NCBI GenBank assembly: GCA_047633195.1
Contig: JBLIEU010000010.1
Location: 1 to 64,000, forward strand
DNA from: JAKVAV01 sp047633195
Lineage (GTDB): Bacteria > Bacteroidota > Bacteroidia > Flavobacteriales_D > Cryomorphaceae
Length of the DNA stretch: 64,000 nucleotides
Direction: 5' to 3'
Below the pieces are notes generated by a model. The model was not told the origin of the DNA. It saw only the letters and a list, made by a program, of their open reading frames with translations, and searched no databases. How positions within the stretch are numbered: the first letter of the stretch is position 1; each line of letters begins with the position of its first letter. The translations under genes were made by a program, and so were the position numbers. Positions 34,472 to 43,307 of the stretch are shown one piece after another.

Positions 34472-35889
34472 TTCTTTGGCTCAAGCCCCAGCTTCTCACC
34501 TTCTTTGAGCATAAAATGTCGAGCTTCCTCAGGATTGTTTGAGATTTCTCCTTCCAGTATAGCTTCCTTGATGCTATTCTTGATTATCCCCACTTCTCTG
34601 GATGGCTTAATGCCAAAAATCGTCATGATTTCGTCCCCAGAAATGGGCGGTTGCCAGTTGCGCACTTTGTCTTTTTCTTCTACTTCAATCAAGCGGAGTT
34701 TCACTCGCTCGTAGTTGGATAGATACTTTCTAACCTTCTTCTCGTTTTTGGAAGTAATATCAGATTTGCAAAGAATCATCAAGTCATCGATATCATCTCC
34801 TGCATCAAAAAGCAACCTTCGAATAGCTGAATCGGTTGCCTCTTCTTTCGTTAAGGCTATTGGCCTTAAATGAAGAGCGACCATCTTCTGGACATACTTC
34901 ATTTGGTGGTCCAAAGGAAGCTTCATTCGTTTGAAAATATTTGGAACCATTCGGGCCCCTTTATCTTCGTGGCCATGGAAGGTCCACCCTGTTCCTGGTT
35001 GAAAACGTTTAGTTGGAGGCTTAGCAATGTCGTGAAGAATGGCGCTCCACCGCAGCCAGAGGTCATTGGACTCAGCAGCGACATTGTCCAGCACTTCAAG
35101 CGTGTGATAGAAATTGTCTTTGTGACGCATTCCATCTTGTTCCTCAACTCCTTGCAGGCTCACCAATTCAGGAAAAAATTCATTCAATAACCCCGTCTTG
35201 AAAAGCAGCTTAAATCCAATGGATGGCTTTTTTGCCATGATGATCTTGTTCAACTCGACACTAATGCGTTCTGCACTGACTATTTCCAATCGATCCTTCA
35301 TTTCCGCAATCGCAGATAGAGAGGCATCTTCAATGGAAAATCCGAGTTGAGTGGCAAAACGAATGGCCCGCATCATTCGTAAAGGATCATCGCTAAACGT
35401 GGTGTGTGGGTCGGTGGGAGTTCGGATAATACCAGATCTTAAGTCATCCACACCATTAAAGGGATCAGATAATTCGCCGCGGCTATTTTTATTCAGACTT
35501 ATCGCCAAAGCGTTGATAGAGAAATCTCGACGCAGTTGATCGTCTTTTAACGTTCCAGGTTCTACCTCTGGCTTGCGCGAATCTCTGGCGTAACTTTCCT
35601 TCCTTGCACCGACAAACTCCAAGTCCCATTCTCCGAATTTGAGCATTGCAGTCCCGAAATTTTTGAAAATCTTCACTGGCTGATTGTCCAGTTTTTCACT
35701 CACACTTTGAGCGAAGCCAATTCCGTCTCCTACGGTCACCACGTCCAAATCTCTCACTTCTCGACCCAATAACAGATCGCGTACGAAACCACCGATGACG
35801 TATGCTTCGGTTCCAGTTTCGTCGGAAACTTCCGACAGTATCTTGAATATGGGCATATCCAAGATTACTCTATGGTCGTTAAACTCCAT
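34468..35889 (-). CDS. cca: CCA-adding tRNA nucleotidyltransferase with HD domain
   Basis: A 473-residue class II tRNA nucleotidyltransferase. The head contains EAYVIGGFVRDLLLGREVRD and LDVVTVG with its catalytic Asp residues, DFSINALAISL, and FSDDPLRMMRAIRFATQL. A C-terminal HD domain reads LRWSAILHDIAKPPTKR. It adds or repairs the CCA end of tRNAs; the HD part may remove phosphates. It is the last gene of a leftward operon, after yrdC (5 bases between), whose product also concerns tRNA. The ATG at 35887-35889 fits the family N-terminus. Confidence 0.93.
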   Translation of the reverse strand: MEFNDHRVILDMPIFKILSEVSDETGTEAYVIGGFVRDLLLGREVRDLDVVTVGDGIGFAQSVSEKLDNQPVKIFKNFGTAMLKFGEWDLEFVGARKESYARDSRKPEVEPGTLKDDQLRRDFSINALAISLNKNSRGELSDPFNGVDDLRSGIIRTPTDPHTTFSDDPLRMMRAIRFATQLGFSIEDASLSAIAEMKDRLEIVSAERISVELNKIIMAKKPSIGFKLLFKTGLLNEFFPELVSLQGVEEQDGMRHKDNFYHTLEVLDNVAAESNDLWLRWSAILHDIAKPPTKRFQPGTGWTFHGHEDKGARMVPNIFKRMKLPLDHQMKYVQKMVALHLRPIALTKEEATDSAIRRLLFDAGDDIDDLMILCKSDITSKNEKKVRKYLSNYERVKLRLIEVEEKDKVRNWQPPISGDEIMTIFGIKPSREVGIIKNSIKEAILEGEISNNPEEARHFMLKEGEKLGLEPKN

Positions 35890-35894
35890 GTGGG

Positions 35895-36464
35895 TCAGGG
35901 TCGAATAATTTTCACTTCCCCGTCTAGGTTGAGCTTGACAATGGGAATCTGTTTTTTGTCTTTGAATTTTGAAAGGGTGGACAAATTAAGAAGATAATCC
36001 ACCTCTTCCAAGAGAGAATCTTCCGCTTCTTCGGGTTTTGATACTGGTGTACCTGAAGAGTCGAGCAATGCGGTAGACACCACTGGGCCATTAACCATTT
36101 GCACAAGCTTTCTTTCTGCTGGATCTTTGACCATTCTGATGGCAATGCTACCATCTGCTGCTAAGGCTCGCTTGTCTACGTTTTTGCCTTCCGGGAGGAT
36201 CAGTATCAAGTTGCCGTCACTCGTATCTAGAATGTCCCACGCTATAGCGGGTACTTCCGAGACCAACCTATTTAGACGGGCGTCACTTTCAACTAAAATT
36301 GTAAATCCACTTTCGGCACCTCGATTTTTAAGCGTTCGCAGTGTTTTCAATGCTTCTGCATTTCGGGCATGGCACAATAAGCTCCATCCAGCCGTGGTGG
36401 GAGCAAGAAGGAGATTTCCCTCTCTTATTTTAAGATGGCCATTATCTTGATTTATTTTTTCCAA
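35895..36464 (-). CDS. Sua5/YciO/YrdC-domain protein, divergent
   Basis: A 189-residue protein with the YrdC fold that makes threonylcarbamoyl-AMP for the t6A tRNA modification. The order of blocks is right: APTTAGWSLLCHARN (residues 21-35), TLRTLKNRGAESGFTILV with the K-x-R pair, GSIAIRMVKDP and GPVVSTALLDSSGTPVSKP. But two signature motifs are changed: the usual PTDTxxGLG-type loop is PTTAGWSLL, and STSANxSG has become STALLDSSG without its Asn. So it may be a paralogue with altered or lost activity, and a second YrdC gene is likely elsewhere. Its start overlaps the GT9 gene by 23 bases. Confidence 0.8.
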   Translation of the reverse strand: MEKINQDNGHLKIREGNLLLAPTTAGWSLLCHARNAEALKTLRTLKNRGAESGFTILVESDARLNRLVSEVPAIAWDILDTSDGNLILILPEGKNVDKRALAADGSIAIRMVKDPAERKLVQMVNGPVVSTALLDSSGTPVSKPEEAEDSLLEEVDYLLNLSTLSKFKDKKQIPIVKLNLDGEVKIIRP

Positions 36465-37443
36465 ATTTCAAGATTTCAGAAGTATCAATAGTATATGCAC
36501 ATTTGAAATGTCCTTTTGGGCAGGTTTTCTTTCCATGCAGTCCGCAAGGCCTGCAATCCAAACTTTCATTAGTCTCTATTACGCGAGACTTTTCGCTCAG
36601 CGGTCCAAAGCCAAATTGAGGAATGGTGCTGCAGAAAATAGCCGTGACCGCCGCATTCATTGCAGAGGCGATATGAAGCGGGGCAGAGTCGTTGACGAAA
36701 TTCATTCTGGCGCCTTTCATTAAGGCAGCCGATTGCAAGAATGTGAGCTCTCCTGCCAAAATGCGAATGTTGCCGTGAATAGATTTTTCTTGAATCTCTG
36801 CGCAGGTGTCTAAATCACTAGGAGCTCCAAGAAGGTATATAGGGATATCATGTTTTACCTTATCAATCATTTCAATCCACTTCTCAGCTGGAAACTGTTT
36901 GGTAAACCATACCGATGCAGGGGCAACGCAATAGTAGGCACCGCTTTTTTGTAACGAAGCTATCTTTTCAAAATCTGACTCAGAAGGGTAGAGGACAGGA
37001 GCTTGAAAAGAACTATCGGTCAACCCTTCTATTAGACTGAGATTCCGATGCACTTCATGCATCTCCTGATCAATGACATGCGGGAATTTGTGCGTGTAAG
37101 CAAATGAAAATGGGTTCTTGGCAAATCCGATTTTGACTTTTGCTTTAGACGATGTCGTCAACAAACCAGAGGAGGCAAAGCGTTGAAGATTGATTAAGAG
37201 ATCATATTTGTTGCTTCTGACTTCTCGTCCCAGTTTGGCCAGGCTGTTGTACTTCGAGTTCTTTTTATCCCAGCTAAGGATTTGATTTATTTTGGGGTGG
37301 TCTTTGAGTAATCCTTCATTTCCCTTCCTCAGCAGAAAATCTATCTCCGATTTCGGGTAAAATCTTTTTAGCTTCTCAATAAGTGGAGTAGCCAAAATCA
37401 CATCGCCAATGAAGGCTGTTTGTATGATGAGAATTCTCTTCAT
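36442..37443 (-). CDS. GT9-family (heptosyltransferase-like) glycosyltransferase
   Basis: A 333-residue cytosolic GT-B glycosyltransferase of family 9, like ADP-heptose:LPS heptosyltransferases. Evidence includes RILIIQTAFIGDVILATPLI at the start, then FLLRKGNEGLLKDHPKI, the acceptor/donor-domain motif VNDSAPLHIASAMNAAVTAI (about 255-274), and a Cys-rich region CRPCGLHGKKTCPKGHFKCA near the end, as in several Bacteroidota members. It adds a sugar, probably heptose, during lipopolysaccharide core or related glycan synthesis. It lies 7 bases after dapD in the leftward operon dapD-GT9-yrdC-cca. Confidence 0.88.
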   Translation of the reverse strand: MKRILIIQTAFIGDVILATPLIEKLKRFYPKSEIDFLLRKGNEGLLKDHPKINQILSWDKKNSKYNSLAKLGREVRSNKYDLLINLQRFASSGLLTTSSKAKVKIGFAKNPFSFAYTHKFPHVIDQEMHEVHRNLSLIEGLTDSSFQAPVLYPSESDFEKIASLQKSGAYYCVAPASVWFTKQFPAEKWIEMIDKVKHDIPIYLLGAPSDLDTCAEIQEKSIHGNIRILAGELTFLQSAALMKGARMNFVNDSAPLHIASAMNAAVTAIFCSTIPQFGFGPLSEKSRVIETNESLDCRPCGLHGKKTCPKGHFKCAYTIDTSEILKFGKNKSR

Positions 37444-37450
37444 GTACTGA

Positions 37451-38263
37451 TTAAACAGCTACTTGATACTCACGAAGAGCATCATTTAATGAGGTCTTTA
37501 AATCTGTTCCAGCATTTCTCTGGCCAATGATAAGAGCACAAGGAACCTGGTAATCTCCGGCAGGAAAAGTTTTGTTATAGCTTCCAGGAATCACAACTGA
37601 TCTCTCTGGAACCTGTCCTTTGTAAGTGACTGGTTCCTTCTGTGTGACATCGATGATGTGTGTGCTTTTGGTTAACACTACGTTTGCCCCTAGCACAGCT
37701 CCCCTGCCCACTCTTACGCCTTCTACCACGATGCTTCGCGAACCTATGAAAGCTCCGTCCTCTACGATTACTGGAGACGCCTGAAGTGGTTCTAGTACCC
37801 CACCGATTCCAACTCCACCGCTCAGGTGAACATTCTTTCCTATCTGTGCACAGCTTCCCACGGTAGCCCATGTGTCTACCATGGTATTCTCGTCTACATA
37901 TGCTCCTATATTTACGTAGGAAGGCATCATAATGACACCCTTGGCTATATAAGCTCCATATCGCGCAATGGCATGAGGAACGACTCGAACTCCTTTTTCC
38001 TTGTAGTTGGTCTTGAGCCGCATCTTGTCGTGAAATTCAAATGGACCAACCTCGATTGTCTCCATTTTCCGCATGGGGAAGTAAAGAACTACTGCTTTTT
38101 TCACCCATTCATTCACCGTCCAGCCATCGCTTGTAGGCGAGGCACAGCGTAGCTTGCCCAAGTCTATTTTTTCAATAACGTCTTCAACTGCTTTGCGGTG
38201 ATCGGGATTATTGATCAGCTTTCTATCGTTCCAAGCTTCTTCAATAAGTGACTCTAAATCCAT
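37451..38263 (-). CDS. dapD: Tetrahydrodipicolinate N-succinyltransferase DapD
   Basis: A 270-residue acyltransferase of the lysine/diaminopimelate pathway. The helical N-terminal domain (DLESLIEEAWNDRKLIN) is followed by a left-handed beta-helix of hexapeptide repeats, with PSYVNIGAYVDENTMVDTWA, VGSCAQIGKNVHLSGGVG, IGSRSIVVEGVRVGRGAVLG and KTFPAGDYQVPCALIIG. It uses succinyl-CoA to succinylate tetrahydrodipicolinate, a step toward meso-diaminopimelate for peptidoglycan and lysine. Length is normal. It is the first gene of the leftward operon that also holds GT9, yrdC and cca. Confidence 0.95.
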   Translation of the reverse strand: MDLESLIEEAWNDRKLINNPDHRKAVEDVIEKIDLGKLRCASPTSDGWTVNEWVKKAVVLYFPMRKMETIEVGPFEFHDKMRLKTNYKEKGVRVVPHAIARYGAYIAKGVIMMPSYVNIGAYVDENTMVDTWATVGSCAQIGKNVHLSGGVGIGGVLEPLQASPVIVEDGAFIGSRSIVVEGVRVGRGAVLGANVVLTKSTHIIDVTQKEPVTYKGQVPERSVVIPGSYNKTFPAGDYQVPCALIIGQRNAGTDLKTSLNDALREYQVAV

Positions 38264-38346
38264 AGCTTTTTCTTCAAGGAGAACAAATATAAGATATACT
38301 CAAAGCTTCAAGAGGTTTTGAAGCAGGCAAGCCTGCGTCCTGAACG

Positions 38347-39780
38347 TTATTTTTTTACAACGAGCAGGGTTCCGTACTGAGCCCCGTTGCGAGTGATGGT
38401 GAGAATGTAATTCCCATTTGACAAATCACTTACATCGAAATTTGACAATTCCGAATTTAGGGCCTGCTCCTTAAGCAAGCGACCGTTGACATCGTACAAA
38501 GCCAATTGTCCGTCTCCAAGAGAGAAATTTATTTGCACCATGTCTCTCGCAGGATTTGGCCAAATGGCTATCGCCTCTTCTTCAATATCAGATACAGATA
38601 GGGTTGAAGAGCAGTCCGATGCCAACCCTTCGAAAAAACCGAAGGCTGCAAAAAGGGCAGGCTCCACGCACTCTCCGTGATTAGCACCTGGTAATACATT
38701 TTCGGAATCAACATCCTCGGCACCGTTTTCATTCATGATTTGCTCGGTGGTGGTGCTATTGGTAAAAACAACTTGCTCATCTCCATCGCAATAAAACATT
38801 CTCAAAGGCATTTCTGGAGCCCAGTCAAAAAGATCATTGTCAATCAGAGCCACTCTGAGTGGATGGTTTGGATTGTTTTCAAAATTCGTGAGAACGGAAT
38901 CTCTCAAGAGTTCGTCAACATTGCCCGGCAAAAGGTCATTGACTACTGTCATTTCAAATTCATCTTGCTCCCCGTCGAAATAGGGTGCCACGAGTTCAGC
39001 GTAAGGATCTTGCACAACGTCGCTTAGATCGGTGTAAAGGTTTCCATAGACGCTGTTGTAACTTACTAGGAGGTAGATGATATATCCTGGGTTGGAGTAT
39101 GGTTCTCCGCTTAGAATATTCCCTGCTATAGACTCCGACATGCTGTAAGGGCCACTCAGAGGGGCACCAGCTACAATGCCAATTTCTTCGGCCAATTCAT
39201 TGTCCTGAGCATACTTGAGGGCAGCCATGGCCGCATGGCCACCTTGCGAATAACCCGTGATGAAGACCTCTCCATTGTCCTCAATATCTGTCGTTTCTAG
39301 GTATTCTCTCGCTGCGCTAATTAGGTCTAGTGTGGCCGTGGCTTGAGATTCTGCATGAACGTATGGATGAACTCCTTCGTCTACTCCCAGTCCCAAATAA
39401 TCGGGAGCAACTGCAATGTATCCTGCTGAGGAAAAAACGGTGGCGATTAAACTCTCAAAGTTTCTTTCTGAAGGAACATCAAAGCGCTTCAGGACAGTCC
39501 CATGACAATAGGCGACCATAGGAAAAGAATTGCAGGAACTTGATACTGGTATGGCTATGGCGCCCGATGCGATGGTAGGTTGTCCGTCAGTATCAGTAGT
39601 CGTATAAGTGATGCGGTAAAAATCTACAGCATAGTCTACAGGAAGCGGAAAGCCGAGAAAGTTAATTAGACTGGTAGTATAATTGTAAACAAATTCGGTT
39701 GATACCAGTTCTTGGGCTTTTGCACTATTGAAGCTTCCCAAAGTAGCGAACATCGCTAGTAAAATGTAAATTCTTTTCAT
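38347..39780 (-). CDS. T9SS-sorted alpha/beta hydrolase (secretory lipase-like)
   Basis: A 477-residue exported hydrolase. The signal peptide is ILLAMFATLGSFNSAKAQ. The hydrolase domain (about 40-390) has the nucleophile elbow FITGYSQGGHAAMAAL (Ser), a likely Asp in FYCDGDEQVVF and a His in LPGANHGECV, and resembles fungal secretory lipases, including SPYSMSES and YVHAESQATATLDLISA. The C-terminal sorting domain (IWPNPARDMVQINF, LYDVNGRLLKEQ, FDVSDLSNGNYILTI) directs export by T9SS. It should act on esters outside the cell; the substrate is unknown. The frame is intact. Confidence 0.88.
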   Translation of the reverse strand: MKRIYILLAMFATLGSFNSAKAQELVSTEFVYNYTTSLINFLGFPLPVDYAVDFYRITYTTTDTDGQPTIASGAIAIPVSSSCNSFPMVAYCHGTVLKRFDVPSERNFESLIATVFSSAGYIAVAPDYLGLGVDEGVHPYVHAESQATATLDLISAAREYLETTDIEDNGEVFITGYSQGGHAAMAALKYAQDNELAEEIGIVAGAPLSGPYSMSESIAGNILSGEPYSNPGYIIYLLVSYNSVYGNLYTDLSDVVQDPYAELVAPYFDGEQDEFEMTVVNDLLPGNVDELLRDSVLTNFENNPNHPLRVALIDNDLFDWAPEMPLRMFYCDGDEQVVFTNSTTTEQIMNENGAEDVDSENVLPGANHGECVEPALFAAFGFFEGLASDCSSTLSVSDIEEEAIAIWPNPARDMVQINFSLGDGQLALYDVNGRLLKEQALNSELSNFDVSDLSNGNYILTITRNGAQYGTLLVVKK

Positions 39781-39826
39781 CTGGTGTTTATTTTTTGAAG
39801 TGTGAATTTAGGTGTTTCAATCCTAT

Positions 39827-39834
39827 TACTTTTG
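39827..39834 (+). promoter_or_regulatory. Bacteroidota -7 promoter element for ruvX-clpP
   Basis: TACTTTTG matches TAnnTTTG and is followed after 4 bases by the GTG at 39839, so the transcript would be leaderless or nearly so. It decides the start codon: the upstream ATG at 39812 would lie before the transcript start. Confidence 0.5.
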
Positions 39835-39838
39835 TGCC

Positions 39839-40261
39839 GTGCCTAGAATACTATCAATTGATTACGGAACAAAGAGATGCGGTATAGCCGAGACGGATGA
39901 CATGCAAATCATTGCCAGTGCATTGGAAACTATTCCTCGTCGACAATTGTTCCCTTTCCTAGATCGGTACTTCAAACTGCGAGAAGTAAATGAAGTAGTT
40001 GTTGGTCAGCCGTTTAAAATGACTGGTGAGCTAAATGAGCTTGAGGATGAAATCCTAAAGTTTTTACACACCTTTACTCAGCGCTATCCTAAGGTGGAAG
40101 TCCACCGATTGAATGAGGCATTTACCTCAAAGATGGCTTTGGAAGCCATGATAGCAGCAGGAAGCAAAAAAAAAGACCGCCGAAAGAAGGAAAACATCGA
40201 TAAGATTGCCGCAACCATTATCTTGCAAGACTTTTTAGAAAATAGAAGAAACCAACGTTGA
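39839..40261 (+). CDS. ruvX: RuvX/YqgF-type Holliday junction resolvase-like nuclease
   Basis: A protein of 140 residues counted from GTG 39839 (VPRILSIDYGTKRCGIAE). The RNase H-like fold shows SIDYGTKRCGIAETDD (first catalytic Asp), VVVGQPFKMTGELNELEDEI, and VHRLNEAFTSKMA with the acidic residue; KKKDRRKKENIDKIAATIIL is the family's C-terminal DxxAA-like region. YqgF proteins process rRNA 5' ends or resolve junctions. The longer ATG start at 39812 would add MFQSYYFCA before the conserved N-terminus and is disfavoured by the promoter position. clpP starts two bases after the stop. Confidence 0.88.
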   Translation: MPRILSIDYGTKRCGIAETDDMQIIASALETIPRRQLFPFLDRYFKLREVNEVVVGQPFKMTGELNELEDEILKFLHTFTQRYPKVEVHRLNEAFTSKMALEAMIAAGSKKKDRRKKENIDKIAATIILQDFLENRRNQR

Positions 40262-40263
40262 AC

Positions 40264-40839
40264 ATGAGCGAAAAGGAAAAAGAAGATAAAAAGAAGGATC
40301 ATGGTCTTTCTAAATTGATTGAAGAACAATATGTCAAAGAGCGTAAAGTATTTCTTTGGGGTAGTGTAGACGATGATTCTGCAAAACACGTCATTGACCG
40401 ATTGCTGTATCTAGATGCCAAAGAACCTGGTAAGGAAATCACCTTGATCATCAATAGCCCAGGTGGCTATGTTACTTCGGGTTTTGCCGTTTACGACACT
40501 ATGAAAACGATCAAGAGCCCAGTAAGTACTGTCTGTATGGGATTGGCAGCTTCGATGGGTAGTATATTGCTCTCAGCTGGTGAAAAAGGCAAGCGGTTTA
40601 TTTATCCATTGGCAAAGGTGATGATTCACCAACCGAGTGGTGGGGCCAGAGGGCAATCTACCGACATCGAAATTCAAGCAAATGAAATTCTTAAAACCAA
40701 GCAAATTGGCGCGGAAATTCTAGCTGAGAATTGCGGTCAAACTGTGGAGAAAATCTTGAAGGACTTCAATCGTGACTACTGGATGGATGCTGAAGAGAGT
40801 CTGAAATATGGGATTGTAGATAAGTTGATGAAGTATTGA
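40264..40839 (+). CDS. clpP: ATP-dependent Clp protease proteolytic subunit ClpP
   Basis: A 191-residue serine peptidase, the proteolytic core that works with ClpX or ClpA-type ATPases. From ATG 40264 the triad is Ser98 in MGLAASMGSILLSAG, His122 in VMIHQPSGGARGQ and Asp171 in DFNRDYWMDAEES. The N-terminus (SEKEKEDKKKDHG) is longer and more charged than in E. coli; GKEITLIINSPGGYVTSGFA is conserved. It degrades misfolded and regulatory proteins in the cytosol. It is co-transcribed with ruvX, and a strong terminator follows about 100 bases downstream. Confidence 0.94.
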   Translation: MSEKEKEDKKKDHGLSKLIEEQYVKERKVFLWGSVDDDSAKHVIDRLLYLDAKEPGKEITLIINSPGGYVTSGFAVYDTMKTIKSPVSTVCMGLAASMGSILLSAGEKGKRFIYPLAKVMIHQPSGGARGQSTDIEIQANEILKTKQIGAEILAENCGQTVEKILKDFNRDYWMDAEESLKYGIVDKLMKY

Positions 40840-40937
40840 TGTTAGTCCTTAGCTACTCTTAGATAGTTGTTGATGTTTTGATTATTGTTTGGGAATCTCA
40901 AACAGGCTAGCATCAAAACGAATTATTTCAAAATTCA

Positions 40938-40965
40938 AAACCCCATTCTTGATTGAGTGGGGTTT
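40938..40965 (+). terminator. Intrinsic terminator after clpP
   Basis: AAACCCCA (40938-40945) pairs with TGGGGTTT (40958-40965) around a 12-base loop, and the right arm runs into TTTTTTG. It lies about 100 bases after the clpP stop and faces the end of tamL. Confidence 0.8.
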
Positions 40966-41033
40966 TTTGTTTTAAACAGAGTCGATTATCTACAACCTGA
41001 GATTAGTCAGTAGATACTAACGTCTGTCCAAAA

Positions 41034-43307
41034 TTAAAACGGATATCCAATCGCAAAATTCAAAATCATATTGTCGCCTACCCAGCCATTGTCAAGGGTA
41101 ACCCTATCAAAAAGCCATTGATTCCCATCTTCAACAGAGGGATCTCGAAAGGGCAGAGCCAAGTCAAAACGAACGATGATGTAATCAGCATCAATTCTCA
41201 ATCCTGCGCCACCCGATACTGCCAGTTGGTTCAGGAATTGATTCCAGATAAACTCACCACCTGTGCGATTGGATGATTCATTGATCAGCCAAACGTTTCC
41301 TGCATCAATGAATAATGCCCCTTTGAGGTAGCCACCCAAGTCAAATCGGGATTCGGCATTCCATTCGAGCATGATGTCTCCCGTTTGATCAAAGAAACTA
41401 TCGTCTGTTCCCTCGGTGTTCTTGTATATGCCGGGACCTACCGCTCGGGGTTGGAAGCCTCTCAATGAAGACGCTCCTCCAACGAAAAATTGTTTGGCAA
41501 AGGGCAAACTCCTGGAATTCAGATAGGGAATTCCAACGCCCACATTTTGGCGAAGTACCAGCTTTGTATACTCGGCTACATCCAAATAGACGCGAGCGTC
41601 GAGCTGTGTTCTGGTATACTGGGCAAACGGAACCCCGACGACCTCAAACTGTCCATCCTCATTCACTTCTGAATTGGACCAGTTGTAGACACTGTAGAGC
41701 AGATTTCCAGAAAACTCCAGACTCCCTCCGATAAAATAATTGGCGAAATTGCCTTTTCTCTCTGGGCTGAAAGTCATGCTGTAGCTGGGGCCGAAGATAA
41801 GCTGGTCGTTAAAACTCTCTCTGTCTAGGACACCTTGATCAAATAAGTCTTCCAAGCGTTCAGAAGATTGCAGTAGTCTCACATAATCCAAACGGAGCAA
41901 TTTAAAATCGTGAAAAGTGGTCTTATTGCTCAGCCATTCATATCCGTAGCTCGCTCCCACGTTGCCTTGCGCGTAATAATCGGGCTGGTTAAATAGACGG
42001 TAGTTTAAGCTGTATTTCGTTTTGGGCACATTTCCGCTGAGTTTTTTTGGTTTAAAAGGGCCTGAAACTCGTGGTATGAGCAGATCAGCAGAGAGGTCGA
42101 TTTCGTAGGAGGTCAATCCTTTTCTCGATCCTGTCAGCTGCTGTTCATAACGCCCTGTGGCACTTAACCTCAGTTGTTCTGCACCTTTGAAAAGATTCCG
42201 ATTTGTGTAGCGCAGTTGCAAGCCTGGCCCAGTAAAATTCGTAGATGTAGTGGTCAGAACCACCTGTGCTCTGAGGGAGTGTTTTGGCCTTGGAGAAGCC
42301 AGAATATTAGCTCTGAGTAGATTTTTTCCATCTGTGGTATCCGCAGTAAAACGGAGGCTCACAAAGTCAAATATCTCGAGCTTGTTCAAGTGTTCAAGGG
42401 TCAGAGCCTCGTGTTTCTTGTTGTAAATTTCGCCTGGCTTCATGATGATGAAGGGGCTGAGTTTTTCGGGTTTTATAAAGAGCTTTTCTTTGTCTACAAT
42501 CGCTCTAAGGCTATCGCCAATAATCTCGGTGTTCTTTGAATCAGCAGCGAGATTAATGGTGATGGAATCAATGCTGAATTTCTCAATCGCCGCTTTGGGC
42601 GTATTATCTTTTAAGTCAAGACTTAGCCTTACACGCCGATTCGAATAGCTGCTATCTGCGCGATAATAAAGCAGCGAGGACGAAAAATAGAAGTATCCTT
42701 CATTTTGGAGTCTCTTGGAAATCTCCTCTCGCTGAGAAACAACACTACTTTTTCGAAACAAGTCTTCTGCCTGAATGATTGGTTTCTCTTGGTAGACTGT
42801 TCTGAGTATTCCCGACCAAGAATAAGGTTGAGAAGATATTTGGAGTGTATCGAAATAATAGGGTTGATTTGGCTCAATGCGGTAAACTATCAAGGCTTTG
42901 TTCTTAAATGTATCTATGCGTTCTTCGACATTGACATTGAAAAATCCAGCCGCCTTAATACGTGATTCTATGACTTCTCTATTCTCTTCTATTTTGACCT
43001 CATGGAGCAGAGAGGGTTTATTTCCAAGTCGGTATTTGATAAAGTACTTAAGCCCTTTGTCTCCCTGAACAGAATCAATCTGATAGTAAATCCAAGTCCC
43101 TGGTCTACTTAGGAAGAATCTACGAGTAGCGTTGGGTTCTATTGCCGTCAGGATAGAACTTCTGATATCTTTCGGGATTTCACTTTCTCGATCAACGTAT
43201 TCTACTTCAAAACCCTCGAAGTATTTTTCAGCTGGTTTTAAGTATTTATTCGCTGAGCAAGAAGCCAAGAGAACAAAAAAAGCGATATTTCTAAAAAGCC
43301 TTGCCAC
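41034..43307 (-). CDS. tamL: TamA-like outer-membrane lipoprotein (TamL)
   Basis: A 757-residue Omp85-superfamily protein with a lipoprotein signal (AFFVLLASCSANKYLKP), the mark of the Bacteroidota TamL variant of TamA. POTRA-like segments occupy about 30-380 and a 16-strand barrel the rest, with FVGGASSLRGFQPRAVGPG (the conserved RGF loop), FIDAGNVWLI and DYIIVRFDLALPFRDPS near the end, and a C-terminal Phe (GYPF). Together with TamB it is thought to move lipids or help insert proteins across the envelope. Its start shares one base with the TamB stop; TamB comes first in the operon. Confidence 0.9.
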   Translation of the reverse strand: MARLFRNIAFFVLLASCSANKYLKPAEKYFEGFEVEYVDRESEIPKDIRSSILTAIEPNATRRFFLSRPGTWIYYQIDSVQGDKGLKYFIKYRLGNKPSLLHEVKIEENREVIESRIKAAGFFNVNVEERIDTFKNKALIVYRIEPNQPYYFDTLQISSQPYSWSGILRTVYQEKPIIQAEDLFRKSSVVSQREEISKRLQNEGYFYFSSSLLYYRADSSYSNRRVRLSLDLKDNTPKAAIEKFSIDSITINLAADSKNTEIIGDSLRAIVDKEKLFIKPEKLSPFIIMKPGEIYNKKHEALTLEHLNKLEIFDFVSLRFTADTTDGKNLLRANILASPRPKHSLRAQVVLTTTSTNFTGPGLQLRYTNRNLFKGAEQLRLSATGRYEQQLTGSRKGLTSYEIDLSADLLIPRVSGPFKPKKLSGNVPKTKYSLNYRLFNQPDYYAQGNVGASYGYEWLSNKTTFHDFKLLRLDYVRLLQSSERLEDLFDQGVLDRESFNDQLIFGPSYSMTFSPERKGNFANYFIGGSLEFSGNLLYSVYNWSNSEVNEDGQFEVVGVPFAQYTRTQLDARVYLDVAEYTKLVLRQNVGVGIPYLNSRSLPFAKQFFVGGASSLRGFQPRAVGPGIYKNTEGTDDSFFDQTGDIMLEWNAESRFDLGGYLKGALFIDAGNVWLINESSNRTGGEFIWNQFLNQLAVSGGAGLRIDADYIIVRFDLALPFRDPSVEDGNQWLFDRVTLDNGWVGDNMILNFAIGYPF

